Positions 9,753-18,630 are shown, numbered from the stretch's first letter. The stretch is DNA of 64,000 nucleotides from Candidatus Anaerobutyricum avicola (GCA_019113845.1 DXGQ01000009.1:1-64000); one strand, 5' to 3'. Made by a program: numbers and translations. Notes: a model not told the origin generated them from the letters alone.

Positions 9753-9780
9753 ATTATACCACTTCTCCTTTTTTATGCAA
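9753..9780 (-). promoter_or_regulatory. Promoter of the lactate operon
   Basis: On the minus strand TTGCAT (9780-9775), a 16-bp spacer and TATAAT (9758-9753), predicting a start near 9746. It lies between two matching palindromes. The 9709-10249 stretch otherwise holds AT-rich sequence, a pair of direct repeats and a terminator hairpin, and no gene. Confidence 0.7.
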
Positions 9781-9843
9781 TACCCTTTATTTTTTTCAGC
9801 ATTTTTACAGATTTTTGGGCATATTTTTTAGTATTAATTCATA

Positions 9844-9860
9844 TATTGGGTTGTCCAATA
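9844..9860 (-). promoter_or_regulatory. Operator-like palindrome 2 (upstream of lct promoter)
   Basis: TATTGGGTTGTCCAATA has perfect TATTGG/CCAATA arms centred at 9852, roughly 100 bp upstream of the predicted start and 119 bp from palindrome 1. The paired arrangement around a promoter resembles the O1/O2 design of E. coli lldPRD. Confidence 0.65.
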
Positions 9861-10024
9861 TGAGTTTCAATCACATTTTTTATCCCACAATTCTTAAAGA
9901 AAAACAATTATTTACTCTTCATTCTAAAAATCACGTTTTTCACCCCGATTTTTTTGCCTTTCTATGTTTTTGCAAATTTTAACGATATTTTTTTGTCTTT
10001 CCTTTCCTCTCATTGTTTATTTTC

Positions 10025-10102
10025 TTTTTCTCATTGTTTTATTCAGGAGATATTTTTTCAGATTCTTTTCTCATTGTTTCACTCGGGAGATGTTTTTTCA
10101 GA
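10025..10102. repeat. Two imperfect 38-bp direct repeats, 40-bp period
   Basis: Copy 1 (10025-10062) and copy 2 (10065-10102) share TTTTCTCATTGTTT, then AYTCRGGAGATRTTTTTTCAGA with only a few differences. A partial third copy (CTCATTGTTTA) occurs near 10012. They lie in a non-coding AT-rich gap; function unknown. Confidence 0.6.
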
Positions 10103-10105
10103 CAA

Positions 10106-10140
10106 AAATTGCGGGGATACAAATCATTGCCCCGCAATTT
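10106..10140 (-). terminator. Terminator downstream of the EamA transporter gene
   Basis: A perfect 11-bp inverted repeat AAATTGCGGGG/CCCCGCAATTT with a 13-nt loop. On the minus strand the stem ends in a short T run, about 110 nt after the stop at 10250. The symmetric A/T ends could let it act in both directions. Confidence 0.65.
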
Positions 10141-10249
10141 CATAAAATCAGATATGTATTTATAGAAACAGACACATATTCAGATTATCAATATCACCAT
10201 ATTGTGCCTGCCGATACGCCATATTGACTTTTCATTGGCATTCAGCGTA

Positions 10250-10672
10250 CTATATTGTCAGCAGCAATGTACCCGCCACAATCATGACCAGTCCCAACAT
10301 TCCTTTTCTGGTCAGTTTCTCATGAAAAACAATATAGGAAAATGCAATGGTAACTACGATGCTCAGCTTATCCACCGGAACTACCACGCTGGCCGGTCCG
10401 GTCTGAAGCGCACGATAATAGCAAAGCCAGGACGCACCAGTGGCAAGTCCTGACAACACGAGAAATACCAGCGTCCGGGCAGAAATCTCCGGGAGACCCG
10501 TCTGGCTTCTCACAATGAAAACCATCACCCAGGAAAATAACAGCACCACCACTGTCCTTACGGCTGTCGCCACATTAGAATCAATATTTTTAATTCCACA
10601 TTTGGCAAGAATCGCTGTCAGACCTGCAAAAAAGGCGGAATCAAAAGCAAAGAGAAGCCACATGTTCTTCAT
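10250..10672 (-). CDS. EamA-family (DMT) membrane transporter, single-domain
   Basis: About 140 residues with four or five predicted membrane helices, equal to one EamA half. Family traits are the start MWLLFAFDSAFFAGLTAILAKCGI, the GLATGASWLCYYRALQTG segment before a helix, and PVDKLSIVVTIAFSYIVFHEKLTRK near the end. Ordinary EamA exporters have two such repeats; one-repeat forms are thought to pair up. The substrate cannot be told. The ATG at 10672 sits 5 nt after GGGAG; an ATG at 10684 is also open. It has its own terminator and no clear functional link to its neighbours. Confidence 0.8.
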   Translation of the reverse strand: MKNMWLLFAFDSAFFAGLTAILAKCGIKNIDSNVATAVRTVVVLLFSWVMVFIVRSQTGLPEISARTLVFLVLSGLATGASWLCYYRALQTGPASVVVPVDKLSIVVTIAFSYIVFHEKLTRKGMLGLVMIVAGTLLLTI

Positions 10673-10754
10673 CTCCTCTCCCATTCATGTGCTTTCTTTC
10701 TATTGTATATTTACACCCGTATGTCTGTTCTCGTTGAAGTCTTCCGTCGGGATT

Positions 10755-12077
10755 TTATCTTTTTATGACCACTATACCGCGGGTCAGTCCCGCCCCGAAC
10801 AGTCTCTCGTATTGATCCAGGCAGGCCAGCGGCAGCCGCACCTTCACTGCGGACGACAGTCTGTGAAAGGCTCTGCCGTGACATTGTCTCAGCTGTGTCC
10901 CTGAAAATGTCAGCGTTCTCAGTCGGATATCACCGGCAAAAGCATCCGCTCCCAGGAGACGCAGCTGCGTCCCGAAATGCACGTCCCGGAGGCGCAGACA
11001 TCCCGCCAGTCCTTTCTCTTCCACCACACGCAGCGAATCCGGCAAGGTGAGCTTTTCCATGCGCTGACATTCCTGAAAAGCGAACGCTCCAATACACTCG
11101 ATCCGATAATAATAATCGCCCAGCTTCACGTTTTCAGGCAGGCTGATATGTATTTTTTCCGGTTCCCTCCAGAGAAGACAGCGAACACTTCCGTTTTTTA
11201 CAGACGGATTCATGATCTGGAACAGTCCATTTCCCGCTGCGATCCTTTTCCCCGCAGGATTGGCAAATGTCCAGCAGGCATGTAACGTAAGACTTTCTGT
11301 CACCCTCTCCGGATGCCTGCTCCAACGCAGTTCATATCCTCTTTTCTTCCGTTCCGGGTACAGAAGGAGATCTCCATAATGATACTTCTTTTCCTGCACC
11401 AGTTCTTCGCCATCATAAAAGGCGACCGTATATTCATTATATATGTAAGAAAATACTGCGGAGATATCCACATTTTCCGTTATTCTTTCCGTCTGTGCAC
11501 TCCAGCCCGCAAATGCATAGTGATACACGGCGTCCGCCGCCTTCACCGGCGCTTCCGGCGGATGTGCCGGACTGCCGTACTCCACCTGCTCTTCCTTCAG
11601 CAGGTTGCCGTCTTCATGAAGAAAACGCACGGAAAACACCCTTCTTTTCCGGCCAAATACCGCTTTGACATTCGTATCCTTCTCAATGTGGTCAAGCGGA
11701 CGATTCCACCCGAGAAATGGATATTCATACTCCGCGTCTCCCTCTTTTTCCGGAAAGACTTCCGCCTTCGCCGCCTGTCCATAGGACACGCTCTCCATGC
11801 CGAGAAGCCTGTCATTTTCATGAAAATACATGACCAGATATTTCTTCGGGATCTCTTTGTAGATCGCTTTTACTACCAGATTCTTCTCCACCCGGGAAAA
11901 ATCCGTATCCCAACCGGCGAACACAACCTCATGATGCGCCGTCTCACCTTTCTTAGCCGAAATCTCCGGCGGCTGCGCGCCGTCCCCTTCCGCCACAAAG
12001 GCTGTCTTTAACACTGTATTCTCTTCGTCCTGAAAGACGACGATATATTTTTTACCGGTTTTCTTTTTTTCTGCCAT
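10755..12077 (-). CDS. Protein with four Listeria-type beta repeats and a leucine-rich (BspA-like) C-terminus
   Basis: A 440-residue protein of unknown function. Residues about 10-270 contain four repeats of about 65 residues with the pattern Y-x-V-x-F-x-(D/H)-E-(N/D) ... Y-G ... F-x-G-W ... V-x-A-x-F, resembling InlB B-repeats (List_Bact_rpt). Residues about 330-430 resemble LRR_5/BspA repeats (IGAFAFQECQRMEKLTLPDS). Such modules are usual in surface proteins, yet the protein starts MAEKKKTGKKYIVVFQDEE with no signal peptide, no membrane helix and no sorting signal. It may be cytoplasmic or leave by an unusual route. It lies 9 nt downstream of the YbaK gene and probably shares its transcript. 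Confidence 0.75.
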   Translation of the reverse strand: MAEKKKTGKKYIVVFQDEENTVLKTAFVAEGDGAQPPEISAKKGETAHHEVVFAGWDTDFSRVEKNLVVKAIYKEIPKKYLVMYFHENDRLLGMESVSYGQAAKAEVFPEKEGDAEYEYPFLGWNRPLDHIEKDTNVKAVFGRKRRVFSVRFLHEDGNLLKEEQVEYGSPAHPPEAPVKAADAVYHYAFAGWSAQTERITENVDISAVFSYIYNEYTVAFYDGEELVQEKKYHYGDLLLYPERKKRGYELRWSRHPERVTESLTLHACWTFANPAGKRIAAGNGLFQIMNPSVKNGSVRCLLWREPEKIHISLPENVKLGDYYYRIECIGAFAFQECQRMEKLTLPDSLRVVEEKGLAGCLRLRDVHFGTQLRLLGADAFAGDIRLRTLTFSGTQLRQCHGRAFHRLSSAVKVRLPLACLDQYERLFGAGLTRGIVVIKR

Positions 12078-12086
12078 GATTGATCC

Positions 12087-12569
12087 TTATATTTCCTTAC
12101 ATACGTCCGCATACTGCCCGTCCGTGATTTTCACGAGATCATCCGGCGCACAGGCCACCTGGGTTCCGATCTTGCCGCCGCTGACCATGATGACCGGCTG
12201 CTCTTTTGCCGACTCGTGGTACGTCGTCCGATATGCCTTTTTCATCCCCACCGGGGAACAGCCGCCGCGGATATACCCGGTCACTTTATTGATATCCTTC
12301 ACATGGATCATCTCCACAGATTTCGCTCCGACTGCTTTCGCCGCCTTTTTCAGATCCAATTCTCTGGCGACCGGGATGACAAAAACAAAATACTCCTTCT
12401 TGTTGCTGACCGTCACCAGCGTCTTAAAAACCTGATCCGGGTCCTGCCCGGTCAGTTCCGCCACCGTCACTCCATCCACAGCTTCCTTTCCATGGGGATA
12501 GAACTTCGCCTCATAATTTATGTTTTCTTTTTCAAGAATACGCATAACGTTGGTCTTGGTTTCTTTCAT
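12087..12569 (-). CDS. ybaK: YbaK/EbsC-type Cys-tRNA(Pro) deacylase
   Basis: A 160-residue protein that hydrolyses Cys-tRNA(Pro) formed by prolyl-tRNA synthetase errors. It matches the family throughout: KTNVMRILEKENINYE at the N-terminus, a conserved lysine in QVFKTLV, LDLKKAAKAVGAKSVEM, and GYIRGGCSPVGMKK, where the GxSPxG segment shapes the active site. The ATG at 12569 follows AAGGAG at 8 nt; the frame continues upstream without a site. It is the first gene of a two-gene unit with the repeat protein and lies just beyond the trp terminator. Confidence 0.9.
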   Translation of the reverse strand: MKETKTNVMRILEKENINYEAKFYPHGKEAVDGVTVAELTGQDPDQVFKTLVTVSNKKEYFVFVIPVARELDLKKAAKAVGAKSVEMIHVKDINKVTGYIRGGCSPVGMKKAYRTTYHESAKEQPVIMVSGGKIGTQVACAPDDLVKITDGQYADVCKEI

Positions 12570-12644
12570 GGTTGTCGCTCCTTGCTGTTCTTCATTTATT
12601 TTATCTTTCTCTGTTATTGTACCTGATTCCTCTGAATAGTCAAT

Positions 12645-12681
12645 CAAAAGAATCAGCACCCTGGCAAAATGCAGGGTGCTG
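12645..12681 (-). terminator. Terminator of the trp operon
   Basis: On the minus strand CAGCACCCTG (12681-12672) pairs with CAGGGTGCTG (12663-12654) around an 8-nt loop, followed by ATTCTTTTGATT. It lies 75 nt after the trpA stop. Confidence 0.85.
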
Positions 12682-12756
12682 TCGCACAATATCTATCTTT
12701 ATACCATTATCAGTCCATATGAAATCATTTTGTGATCAGGACCTCCTCAGGCCCTT

Positions 12757-13596
12757 TTACCTCTCCGCCGCCTTTTCCAGCCCTTCTTTGAAGGTTCTCA
12801 CGTAGTCTTTCGCTGTTTCCAGGTCATAGCCAGAGTCTTCCATAATCTCGATGAAATGGGTCCCCACAATACAGCCGTCGATGGTATCGAGCAGTCCCGC
12901 CACATCGTCGGCGGTGCGGATGCCGAATCCCATCATAACAGGGATTTTGGAGACGGCCTTTACATTTTCCAGATAGGCACGGACATTTCTGTGGAAATCC
13001 GCCGCCTGACCGGTAACGCCCATGGAGGAGACGCAATAGACGAAACCCCGGGCATTCTCCAGAATCATCGGGATGCGGTCTGCGGAGACCGGCGCCACAA
13101 GCTGAATGAGGATCGGGGCATTTTCCACCCGGGCGAGGGCATCGGTCAGTTCATCCTGTTCCTCCTTTGGCAGGTCAGGGATGATGAGTCCGTCCACGCC
13201 GACGGAGGCGCATTTTTCCACAAAAGCGTCCACGCCATAATGGAGGATCGTATTGTAGTACATCATGTACACGATCGGTACCTCACAGTCTTTTCGCACT
13301 TCTTCTACGGCGGCAAAGACTTTTTTCAGGTTCGTCCCCTTGCATATGGAGCGGTAGGAGGCGTCCTGGATGACCGGGCCATCCGCAGTCGGATCAGAAA
13401 ACGGGATGCCCAGTTCGATCACGTCGATGCCTGCCTCCGCCTCCGCGCGGATCAGCGCCTTCGTTCCATCCATGTCAGGAAGACCGGCTGTCATATAAGT
13501 GATAAAAGCCTTCTTCCCGGTCTGCTGCAGTTCTTTCATGCGTCTCTCTATCCGATTTTCTCTCTGATTCTCTCTTTTCTCCTCTTGATGGTTCAT
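12757..13596 (-). CDS. trpA: Tryptophan synthase alpha subunit
   Basis: Cleaves indole-3-glycerol phosphate to indole and glyceraldehyde 3-phosphate and feeds indole to TrpB. It shows FITYMTAGLPD, the catalytic Glu in IELGIPFSDPTADGPVIQ, the catalytic Asp of the GLIIPDLP loop, and the phosphate-binding FGIRTADDV and IVGTHFIE segments. The frame opens at 13656 immediately after the trpB stop, but the ATG at 13596 has a strong AAGGAGG 10 nt upstream and is closer to the family start, so I favour it; the N-terminus (MNHQEEKRENQRENR) is still about 15 residues longer and more charged than usual. Last gene of the operon. Confidence 0.95.
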   Translation of the reverse strand: MNHQEEKRENQRENRIERRMKELQQTGKKAFITYMTAGLPDMDGTKALIRAEAEAGIDVIELGIPFSDPTADGPVIQDASYRSICKGTNLKKVFAAVEEVRKDCEVPIVYMMYYNTILHYGVDAFVEKCASVGVDGLIIPDLPKEEQDELTDALARVENAPILIQLVAPVSADRIPMILENARGFVYCVSSMGVTGQAADFHRNVRAYLENVKAVSKIPVMMGFGIRTADDVAGLLDTIDGCIVGTHFIEIMEDSGYDLETAKDYVRTFKEGLEKAAER

Positions 13597-13656
13597 CGCG
13601 AAGGCCCCTCCTTTTTCTCTTTCATCCTCTGTCACAACCGTCTTTGTGGTTTCCAT

Positions 13657-14838
13657 CTATTGATACCCCCTGTCTTTGAAATAATCCGCGATCGTGTGTA
13701 CATCTTTGTCACCCCGACCGGAAAGATTGACGACCATGATCTGTTCCGGACGCATGGTCTTCGCTTTTTTAAAGGCGTAGGCGAGGGCATGCGCGCTCTC
13801 AATGGCCGGAATGATTCCTTCTGTCTTACATAATTCCAGCAACGCTTCCATGGCTTCATCGTCCGTGACAGACACGTACTGTGCGCGGCCGCTGTCATGC
13901 AGATAAGCGTGTTCCGGCCCTACTCCCGGATAATCCAGTCCGGCTGATATGGAATGAGCGATCTGCACATTTCCGTCCTCGTCCTGCAGGAGGTAGGAGC
14001 GCATGCCGTGGAGGACGCCCGCCTGTCCCACAGAAAATGCACTGGCATGTTTTCCGGTTTCTATGCCGCATCCGGCAGCTTCCACGCCGATGAGTTCCAC
14101 CTCTTTCTCATCAATGAATTCGGCAAACATGCCGATGGAGTTGGAGCCGCCGCCCACGCAGGCGATCACACAGTCCGGCAGCCGTCCTTCTTTTTCGAGT
14201 ATCTGCTTTTTTGTCTCCACGCTGATGACGCGCTGGAACTGTTTGACCATCTCCGGGTACGGGTGCGGTCCCACGGCGGAACCGATGATATAAAAAGTAT
14301 CCTCCGCATTTTTTGCCCAGGTACGGATCGCCTCGTTAGTGGCATCCTTGAGGGTGCGGCTTCCGGTCTTCACACATTCCACCTTCGCGCCGAGCATTTC
14401 CATGCGGAATACATTGAGCGCCTGTCTTGCCATATCTTCTTCTCCCATGTACACCGTACATTCCATCCCGAACAGCGCGGCTCCGGTGGCGGTCGCCACG
14501 CCGTGCTGACCGGCTCCGGTCTCCGCGATGACTTTCTTCTTTCCCATGCGCTTTGCCAGAAGGATCTGCCCGATCACGTTGTTGATTTTGTGAGCGCCGG
14601 TGTGATTCAGGTCCTCCCGCTTGAGATAGATCTTCGTCCCGTATTTCTCCGACAGTTTTTCTGCCAGATAAAGGGGCGTTTCTCTTCCCACATAATCTTT
14701 CAGATAATATTCATATTCCCTGATAAACGCCGGGTCGCTGATTGCCTCCCGGTAAGCGCTCTCCAGTTCCTTTAAGGTGTTCATGAGAGACTCCGCCACA
14801 TACTGTCCGCCATATTGTCCGTATTGTTTATTATTCAT
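13657..14838 (-). CDS. trpB: Tryptophan synthase beta subunit
   Basis: The PLP-dependent subunit that joins indole and serine to make tryptophan. Its 393 residues are full length. The PLP lysine lies in [10 protein letters not shown] (about residue 85), and the phosphate-binding loop is [12 protein letters not shown]. The stop abuts the trpA frame and the start overlaps the trpF stop by 8 nt, so translation is coupled. Confidence 0.97.
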   Translation of the reverse strand: MNNKQYGQYGGQYVAESLMNTLKELESAYREAISDPAFIREYEYYLKDYVGRETPLYLAEKLSEKYGTKIYLKREDLNHTGAHKINNVIGQILLAKRMGKKKVIAETGAGQHGVATATGAALFGMECTVYMGEEDMARQALNVFRMEMLGAKVECVKTGSRTLKDATNEAIRTWAKNAEDTFYIIGSAVGPHPYPEMVKQFQRVISVETKKQILEKEGRLPDCVIACVGGGSNSIGMFAEFIDEKEVELIGVEAAGCGIETGKHASAFSVGQAGVLHGMRSYLLQDEDGNVQIAHSISAGLDYPGVGPEHAYLHDSGRAQYVSVTDDEAMEALLELCKTEGIIPAIESAHALAYAFKKAKTMRPEQIMVVNLSGRGDKDVHTIADYFKDRGYQ

Positions 14839-15508
14839 AGCTGTGCACCATCCTTATTATTTTTTTCATTTTTTCGGGGTCCTTTCCCCGGAACATCTGT
14901 TGTCCTGCGACTTCCACTGCCGAGCTCACATCAATGCCGTCAGGCCGCACTCTCCGGATTGCCTCCTGTACGTTTCCTTCATGAATGCCGCCCGCCAGAA
15001 AGAGAAGCTTTCCGTCCCTCTCCAGCCCGTCCAGCAGGGACCAGTCAAAACATTTCCCGCTGCCCGGTTCTCTGGCGTCAAAAACGTAGCCGGCGATCCT
15101 GGAAAGATCCCTCATGGCAGCAAATGTACCGGCAAACGCCCCGGCGCCTTCCTTTGCCGCAAATGTCTCTATATCATCCGCCTGCACTGCCCGGAGCACC
15201 GGCAGATGGATTGCCTCATAAACCTCTTCCGGCAAAGAGCCGTGGATCTGGATATAATCAAATCCCTGGCTTTCAATCTCTCTGACCTGCTGAACGGACG
15301 GAGAGACGACCACCGCCACACTTTTAATGCGGGGCGACAGTTTCCGCCGCAGCGCCGCCGCTGCGGGAAGGTCCAAATTCCGTCTGCTTTTCGGACAGAA
15401 CAGCACAAACCCGGCAAAGTCCGGAAGAAAGGTATTGGCATATACGACGTCCTGTTCTGTTGTAAGACCGCAGATTTTTATGAGTGTTCTTTTCGGTTTT
15501 TCACACAT
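14831..15508 (-). CDS. trpF: Phosphoribosylanthranilate isomerase
   Basis: A 225-residue TIM barrel that isomerises phosphoribosylanthranilate to CdRP. The catalytic Cys is in [10 protein letters not shown] (about residue 13). [35 protein letters not shown] and GIDVSSAVE are family motifs; the catalytic Asp lies in the FDA segment. GGGAG stands 8 nt before the ATG. It lies 59 nt after trpC and overlaps trpB. Its substrate needs TrpD, whose gene is absent from this operon. Confidence 0.95.
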   Translation of the reverse strand: MCEKPKRTLIKICGLTTEQDVVYANTFLPDFAGFVLFCPKSRRNLDLPAAAALRRKLSPRIKSVAVVVSPSVQQVREIESQGFDYIQIHGSLPEEVYEAIHLPVLRAVQADDIETFAAKEGAGAFAGTFAAMRDLSRIAGYVFDAREPGSGKCFDWSLLDGLERDGKLLFLAGGIHEGNVQEAIRRVRPDGIDVSSAVEVAGQQMFRGKDPEKMKKIIRMVHSYE

Positions 15509-15567
15509 TTTGATATCTCCCTGTTTTTCAGTGATCTTTTTCCGGAAATCTTTTGCTCCGTTTCGCT

Positions 15568-16365
15568 TCAGAAGTCTGTCGACTCTTCGTTATAAATCGC
15601 CTTCCACTCTTTTGCCAGCGCTCTCGGATGCGCCGACAGCATGAAAGCGCCGCCGATCAGCAGAGCATCCACCTTACATTTTCTCAGAAACCGGATATGT
15701 TCTCCGGTCGTCACACCGCTCTCCGATACGAAGACGGTTTCTTCCGGAACCATGGGCCGCAGCTTCCATGTATTTTCAAGAGAAATGGTAAAATCTTTAA
15801 GATTCCGGTTATTGACTCCGATGATACGAGGTTTCAGGCGAAGCGCCCGCTCCATCTCCTCTTCATCGTGGACTTCCAGCAACACATCCATTCCCAGCGC
15901 ATACGCCAGTTCATAGAATTCTCTCATCTGCTCATCCGTCAGGATAGCGGCGATAAGCAGGATACAGTCGGCGCCGATCACCTTCGCCTCATAGATCTGG
16001 TAAGCGTCAATGATGAAGTCTTTCCGTATCATCGGCAGAGGCGTGATCTCCCGGATCTTCTTAAAATATTCTACGTTGCCAAGGAAATGGTCTTCTTCCG
16101 TCAGGCACGAAATGGCATCCACGGAACTGTTATAGTCGTCAATCCGGTCTGTCAGCTTCATTGTCATCCCGATCTTCCCCATGCTCGGGGACGCCTTCTT
16201 AAATTCACCGATGATCGACAGACCGTCTTTTGCCAGCGCATCATGGAAGGAAATGCTTTTTCTCTCCGATGCCAGTGCCAGCCGGCGCATTTGTTCTTCC
16301 GACACAGCTGCCTTGTGTTCTTTCAGCCGCTTCTTTTTATCTTCAACAATGGTATCCAGTATCAT
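15568..16365 (-). CDS. trpC: Indole-3-glycerol phosphate synthase
   Basis: Closes the indole ring from CdRP. About 265 residues with the usual order: IIGEFKKASPSMG near residue 60, SCLTEEDHFLGN, MIRKDFIIDAYQIYEAKVIGAD, LLEVHDEEE, IIGVNNRNLKDF, and FVSESGVTTGEH. All catalytic lysine and glutamate positions look intact. The ATG at 16365 (MILDTIVE) follows GGAGG at 8 nt; that GGAGG overlaps an earlier in-frame ATG at 16380, which I reject. It begins only 29 nt after trpG, exactly where trpD would be expected. Confidence 0.96.
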   Translation of the reverse strand: MILDTIVEDKKKRLKEHKAAVSEEQMRRLALASERKSISFHDALAKDGLSIIGEFKKASPSMGKIGMTMKLTDRIDDYNSSVDAISCLTEEDHFLGNVEYFKKIREITPLPMIRKDFIIDAYQIYEAKVIGADCILLIAAILTDEQMREFYELAYALGMDVLLEVHDEEEMERALRLKPRIIGVNNRNLKDFTISLENTWKLRPMVPEETVFVSESGVTTGEHIRFLRKCKVDALLIGGAFMLSAHPRALAKEWKAIYNEESTDF

Positions 16366-16393
16366 TTTCTCGTCCTCCATTTCTTCTTATTTT

Positions 16394-17023
16394 TTATTTC
16401 CTGTCCAACCTTCCTGACCGGAGATCGTTCCCGGATCCGTTTGTTTCCCGTCTGATCTGCTGTATATTCAGAAAATTCTCTATCATTTTCTTTCCGTGGT
16501 CTGTGAATACGGATTCCGGATGAAACTGTATGCCGATGACCGGATACTGCCGGTGCTCCATCGCCATGATCTCACCATCTTCCGCTCTGGCGAGGACTGT
16601 AAACTCCGGCGGGAGCGTCTTCTCATTCACCGACAGAGAGTGGTATCTCGCCACCCGGACAGGGCTTGGAATCCCCTGAAAAATCCCGCAGCCGCCGTGG
16701 GTGATGACGGACTGCTTTCCATGCATCAGCTCTTTCGCATGGATGATTCTGGCGCCAAAGGCTGCTCCGATACTCTGATGTCCCAGACAGATGCCCAGAA
16801 TGGGGATCTTATCGTAAAATTCCCGCACGGCCTCAAGACAGATTCCTGCTTCCGCCGGGCTTTTTGGCCCGGGAGAAAGCACCAGGCACTCAGGTTTCAT
16901 CCTGTGTATCTCCTCCACAGTAATCTTATCATTTCGAACGACCTGAATATCACTTCGAAAGATTCCCATATACTGGTACAGGTTATAAGTAAATGAATCG
17001 TAGTTATCAATCAACAGTATCAA
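16394..17023 (-). CDS. trpG: Anthranilate synthase component II (glutamine amidotransferase)
   Basis: Supplies ammonia from glutamine to TrpE. About 209 residues, with ILLIDNYDSFTYNL at the start, the oxyanion loop SPGPKSPAEAG, the nucleophile Cys in GICLGHQSIG and the catalytic His-x-Glu in GIQFHPESVFTDHG. The start is a TTG at 17023 that overlaps the trpE stop as TTGA, with GGAGG 7 nt upstream; this gives the standard N-terminus, whereas the ATG at 17077 would add 18 non-homologous residues. It is not fused to TrpD. Confidence 0.93.
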   Translation of the reverse strand: MILLIDNYDSFTYNLYQYMGIFRSDIQVVRNDKITVEEIHRMKPECLVLSPGPKSPAEAGICLEAVREFYDKIPILGICLGHQSIGAAFGARIIHAKELMHGKQSVITHGGCGIFQGIPSPVRVARYHSLSVNEKTLPPEFTVLARAEDGEIMAMEHRQYPVIGIQFHPESVFTDHGKKMIENFLNIQQIRRETNGSGNDLRSGRLDRK

Positions 17024-18516
17024 AGCGCATCCTCCTTCACCAGTATTTTTGCCAGCGCCCGCACCTTGTTGCAGCACTCACTGTATTCCCGTTCCGGATC
17101 GCTGTCAGCGACAATGCCGGCTCCCGCCTGAATATACACCCGGCTTCCTTTTTTTATCATCGTGCGGATGGTGATGCAGAAATCCAGATTACCGCCAAAG
17201 TCGATATATCCCACCGCGCCGCCGTACAGTCCCCGTCGCGCGGTCTCAAGTTCATCGATGATCTCCATGGCACGCACCTTCGGCGCTCCGCTCAGCGTGC
17301 CCGCCGGCAGAAAGGAACGAATCAGATCGACCGACCCGTACTCCGGTTTTTTCTGTCCTTCCACAAAGGATACCAGATGCATCACATGCGAATAACGCTG
17401 GATATGCATGAAATCTTTCACCTTTACGCTGCCAAACCGGGCGATCCGCCCCATATCGTTTCTCGCCAGATCCACCAGCATCACATGTTCCGCCTTCTCC
17501 TTCGGGTCTGCGTACAGGCTCTCTTCCAGCCGTTTGTCCTCAGCCGCATCTTTTCCTCTCGGTCTTGTTCCCGCGATCGGGCAGGTGGTGACAATACCGT
17601 CTTTCTGCTTCACGATCATTTCCGGAGAACTGCCGATGATCTCAAAGTCATCAAACCGGAAATAATACAGGTACGGCGAAGGATTCAACTGCCGCAGCTG
17701 CTGATAGAGCGCAAATCCATCCTGCCCGGTCTCAATCGTCCAGCGCTGCGAGAGCACCGTCTGGAAAATATGTCCCTCACGGATGTATTCTTTGATCTTT
17801 TCTACTTTGCGGCAATAATCTTCCAGCGTATCCGACTGCCTGACGATCCGGCCGTCCGGCGGCAGAGATTCCGGTTTCTGTGACTGATCGGCCGCTCCGG
17901 CGGCTTCCGGGCTATCGTTTCGCTCCACCGCCATAGTATTTCCCGGCACATGCTGTTGTTCCGGTGCGGTGGTTACTCTCTGCGCCTCTTCTAACATCTC
18001 CCGCAGCCGCCGGGCCGCCCTTTTTTCTCCCTCTTCGCCGTCCTCTTCCAGAACGATGGCCGTCATCGTCTCCGCCACATGGTCAATGGAAAGGAACTCT
18101 GTCACCTGCATTAGCTGGATGGTCCCGATACCAATCTCATCCGGGTTCTCATCGGGCAGATCTTCTGTGTACCGGACGAAATCATAACCGAGCGCGCCCA
18201 CGAGACCTCCGGAAAAAGGAATCGCCGCACCCTCTCCGAGGATCTCGAAGCTGTTCACATAATCTTTCAACGCCTCTGCCGGGTTTCCCGGCAGAGAATG
18301 CCGACTTCCGTCCCTCCCGCAGACAGTAAGCTGTCCATCCACCGTGCGCAGCACCGCTTCCGGGTTCTTCCCCAGGAAAACATACCGGTCATAGTTTTTG
18401 TCATAGCTTTCCAGAAGAAAGCCTGTACTGTCCCCGACATAATTTTTATAAATATCCACTGCTGTCTCCGTCAGGATACTGACGGTCTTGCTGTATACTT
18501 TCAGGATTCGTTTCAT
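17020..18516 (-). CDS. trpE: Anthranilate synthase component I
   Basis: Converts chorismate to anthranilate with TrpG. At 498 residues it has the N-terminal regulatory part with the LLES tryptophan-binding motif (about residue 34) and the chorismate-binding part with FQTVLSQRW, IIGSSPEMIVKQ, PIAGTRPRG, VDLARNDMGRI, GTLSGAPKVRAMEI and YGGAVGYIDFGG. A Pro/Gln/Glu-rich insert of about 50 residues (near 180-230) separates the two and looks like a flexible linker. An AAGGAGCAGCC site precedes the ATG. First gene of the operon, controlled by the T-box leader upstream and probably by feedback. Confidence 0.96.
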   Translation of the reverse strand: MKRILKVYSKTVSILTETAVDIYKNYVGDSTGFLLESYDKNYDRYVFLGKNPEAVLRTVDGQLTVCGRDGSRHSLPGNPAEALKDYVNSFEILGEGAAIPFSGGLVGALGYDFVRYTEDLPDENPDEIGIGTIQLMQVTEFLSIDHVAETMTAIVLEEDGEEGEKRAARRLREMLEEAQRVTTAPEQQHVPGNTMAVERNDSPEAAGAADQSQKPESLPPDGRIVRQSDTLEDYCRKVEKIKEYIREGHIFQTVLSQRWTIETGQDGFALYQQLRQLNPSPYLYYFRFDDFEIIGSSPEMIVKQKDGIVTTCPIAGTRPRGKDAAEDKRLEESLYADPKEKAEHVMLVDLARNDMGRIARFGSVKVKDFMHIQRYSHVMHLVSFVEGQKKPEYGSVDLIRSFLPAGTLSGAPKVRAMEIIDELETARRGLYGGAVGYIDFGGNLDFCITIRTMIKKGSRVYIQAGAGIVADSDPEREYSECCNKVRALAKILVKEDAL

Positions 18517-18630
18517 GGCTGCTCCTTTCCCTTGTGAGGAGATGCTGTCCGGATTTTTTCCGCAGAATATTTTTGTTGGAAAACAGATGGCTGCGTGCTT
18601 CGCACTCCCGCTGTCCGGATTTTTTCCAAC

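Noticed and set aside
10025-10102. Direct repeats considered as a CRISPR array
   Set aside because: The repeats are contiguous (2-nt gap), imperfect, and have no spacers or cas genes nearby.
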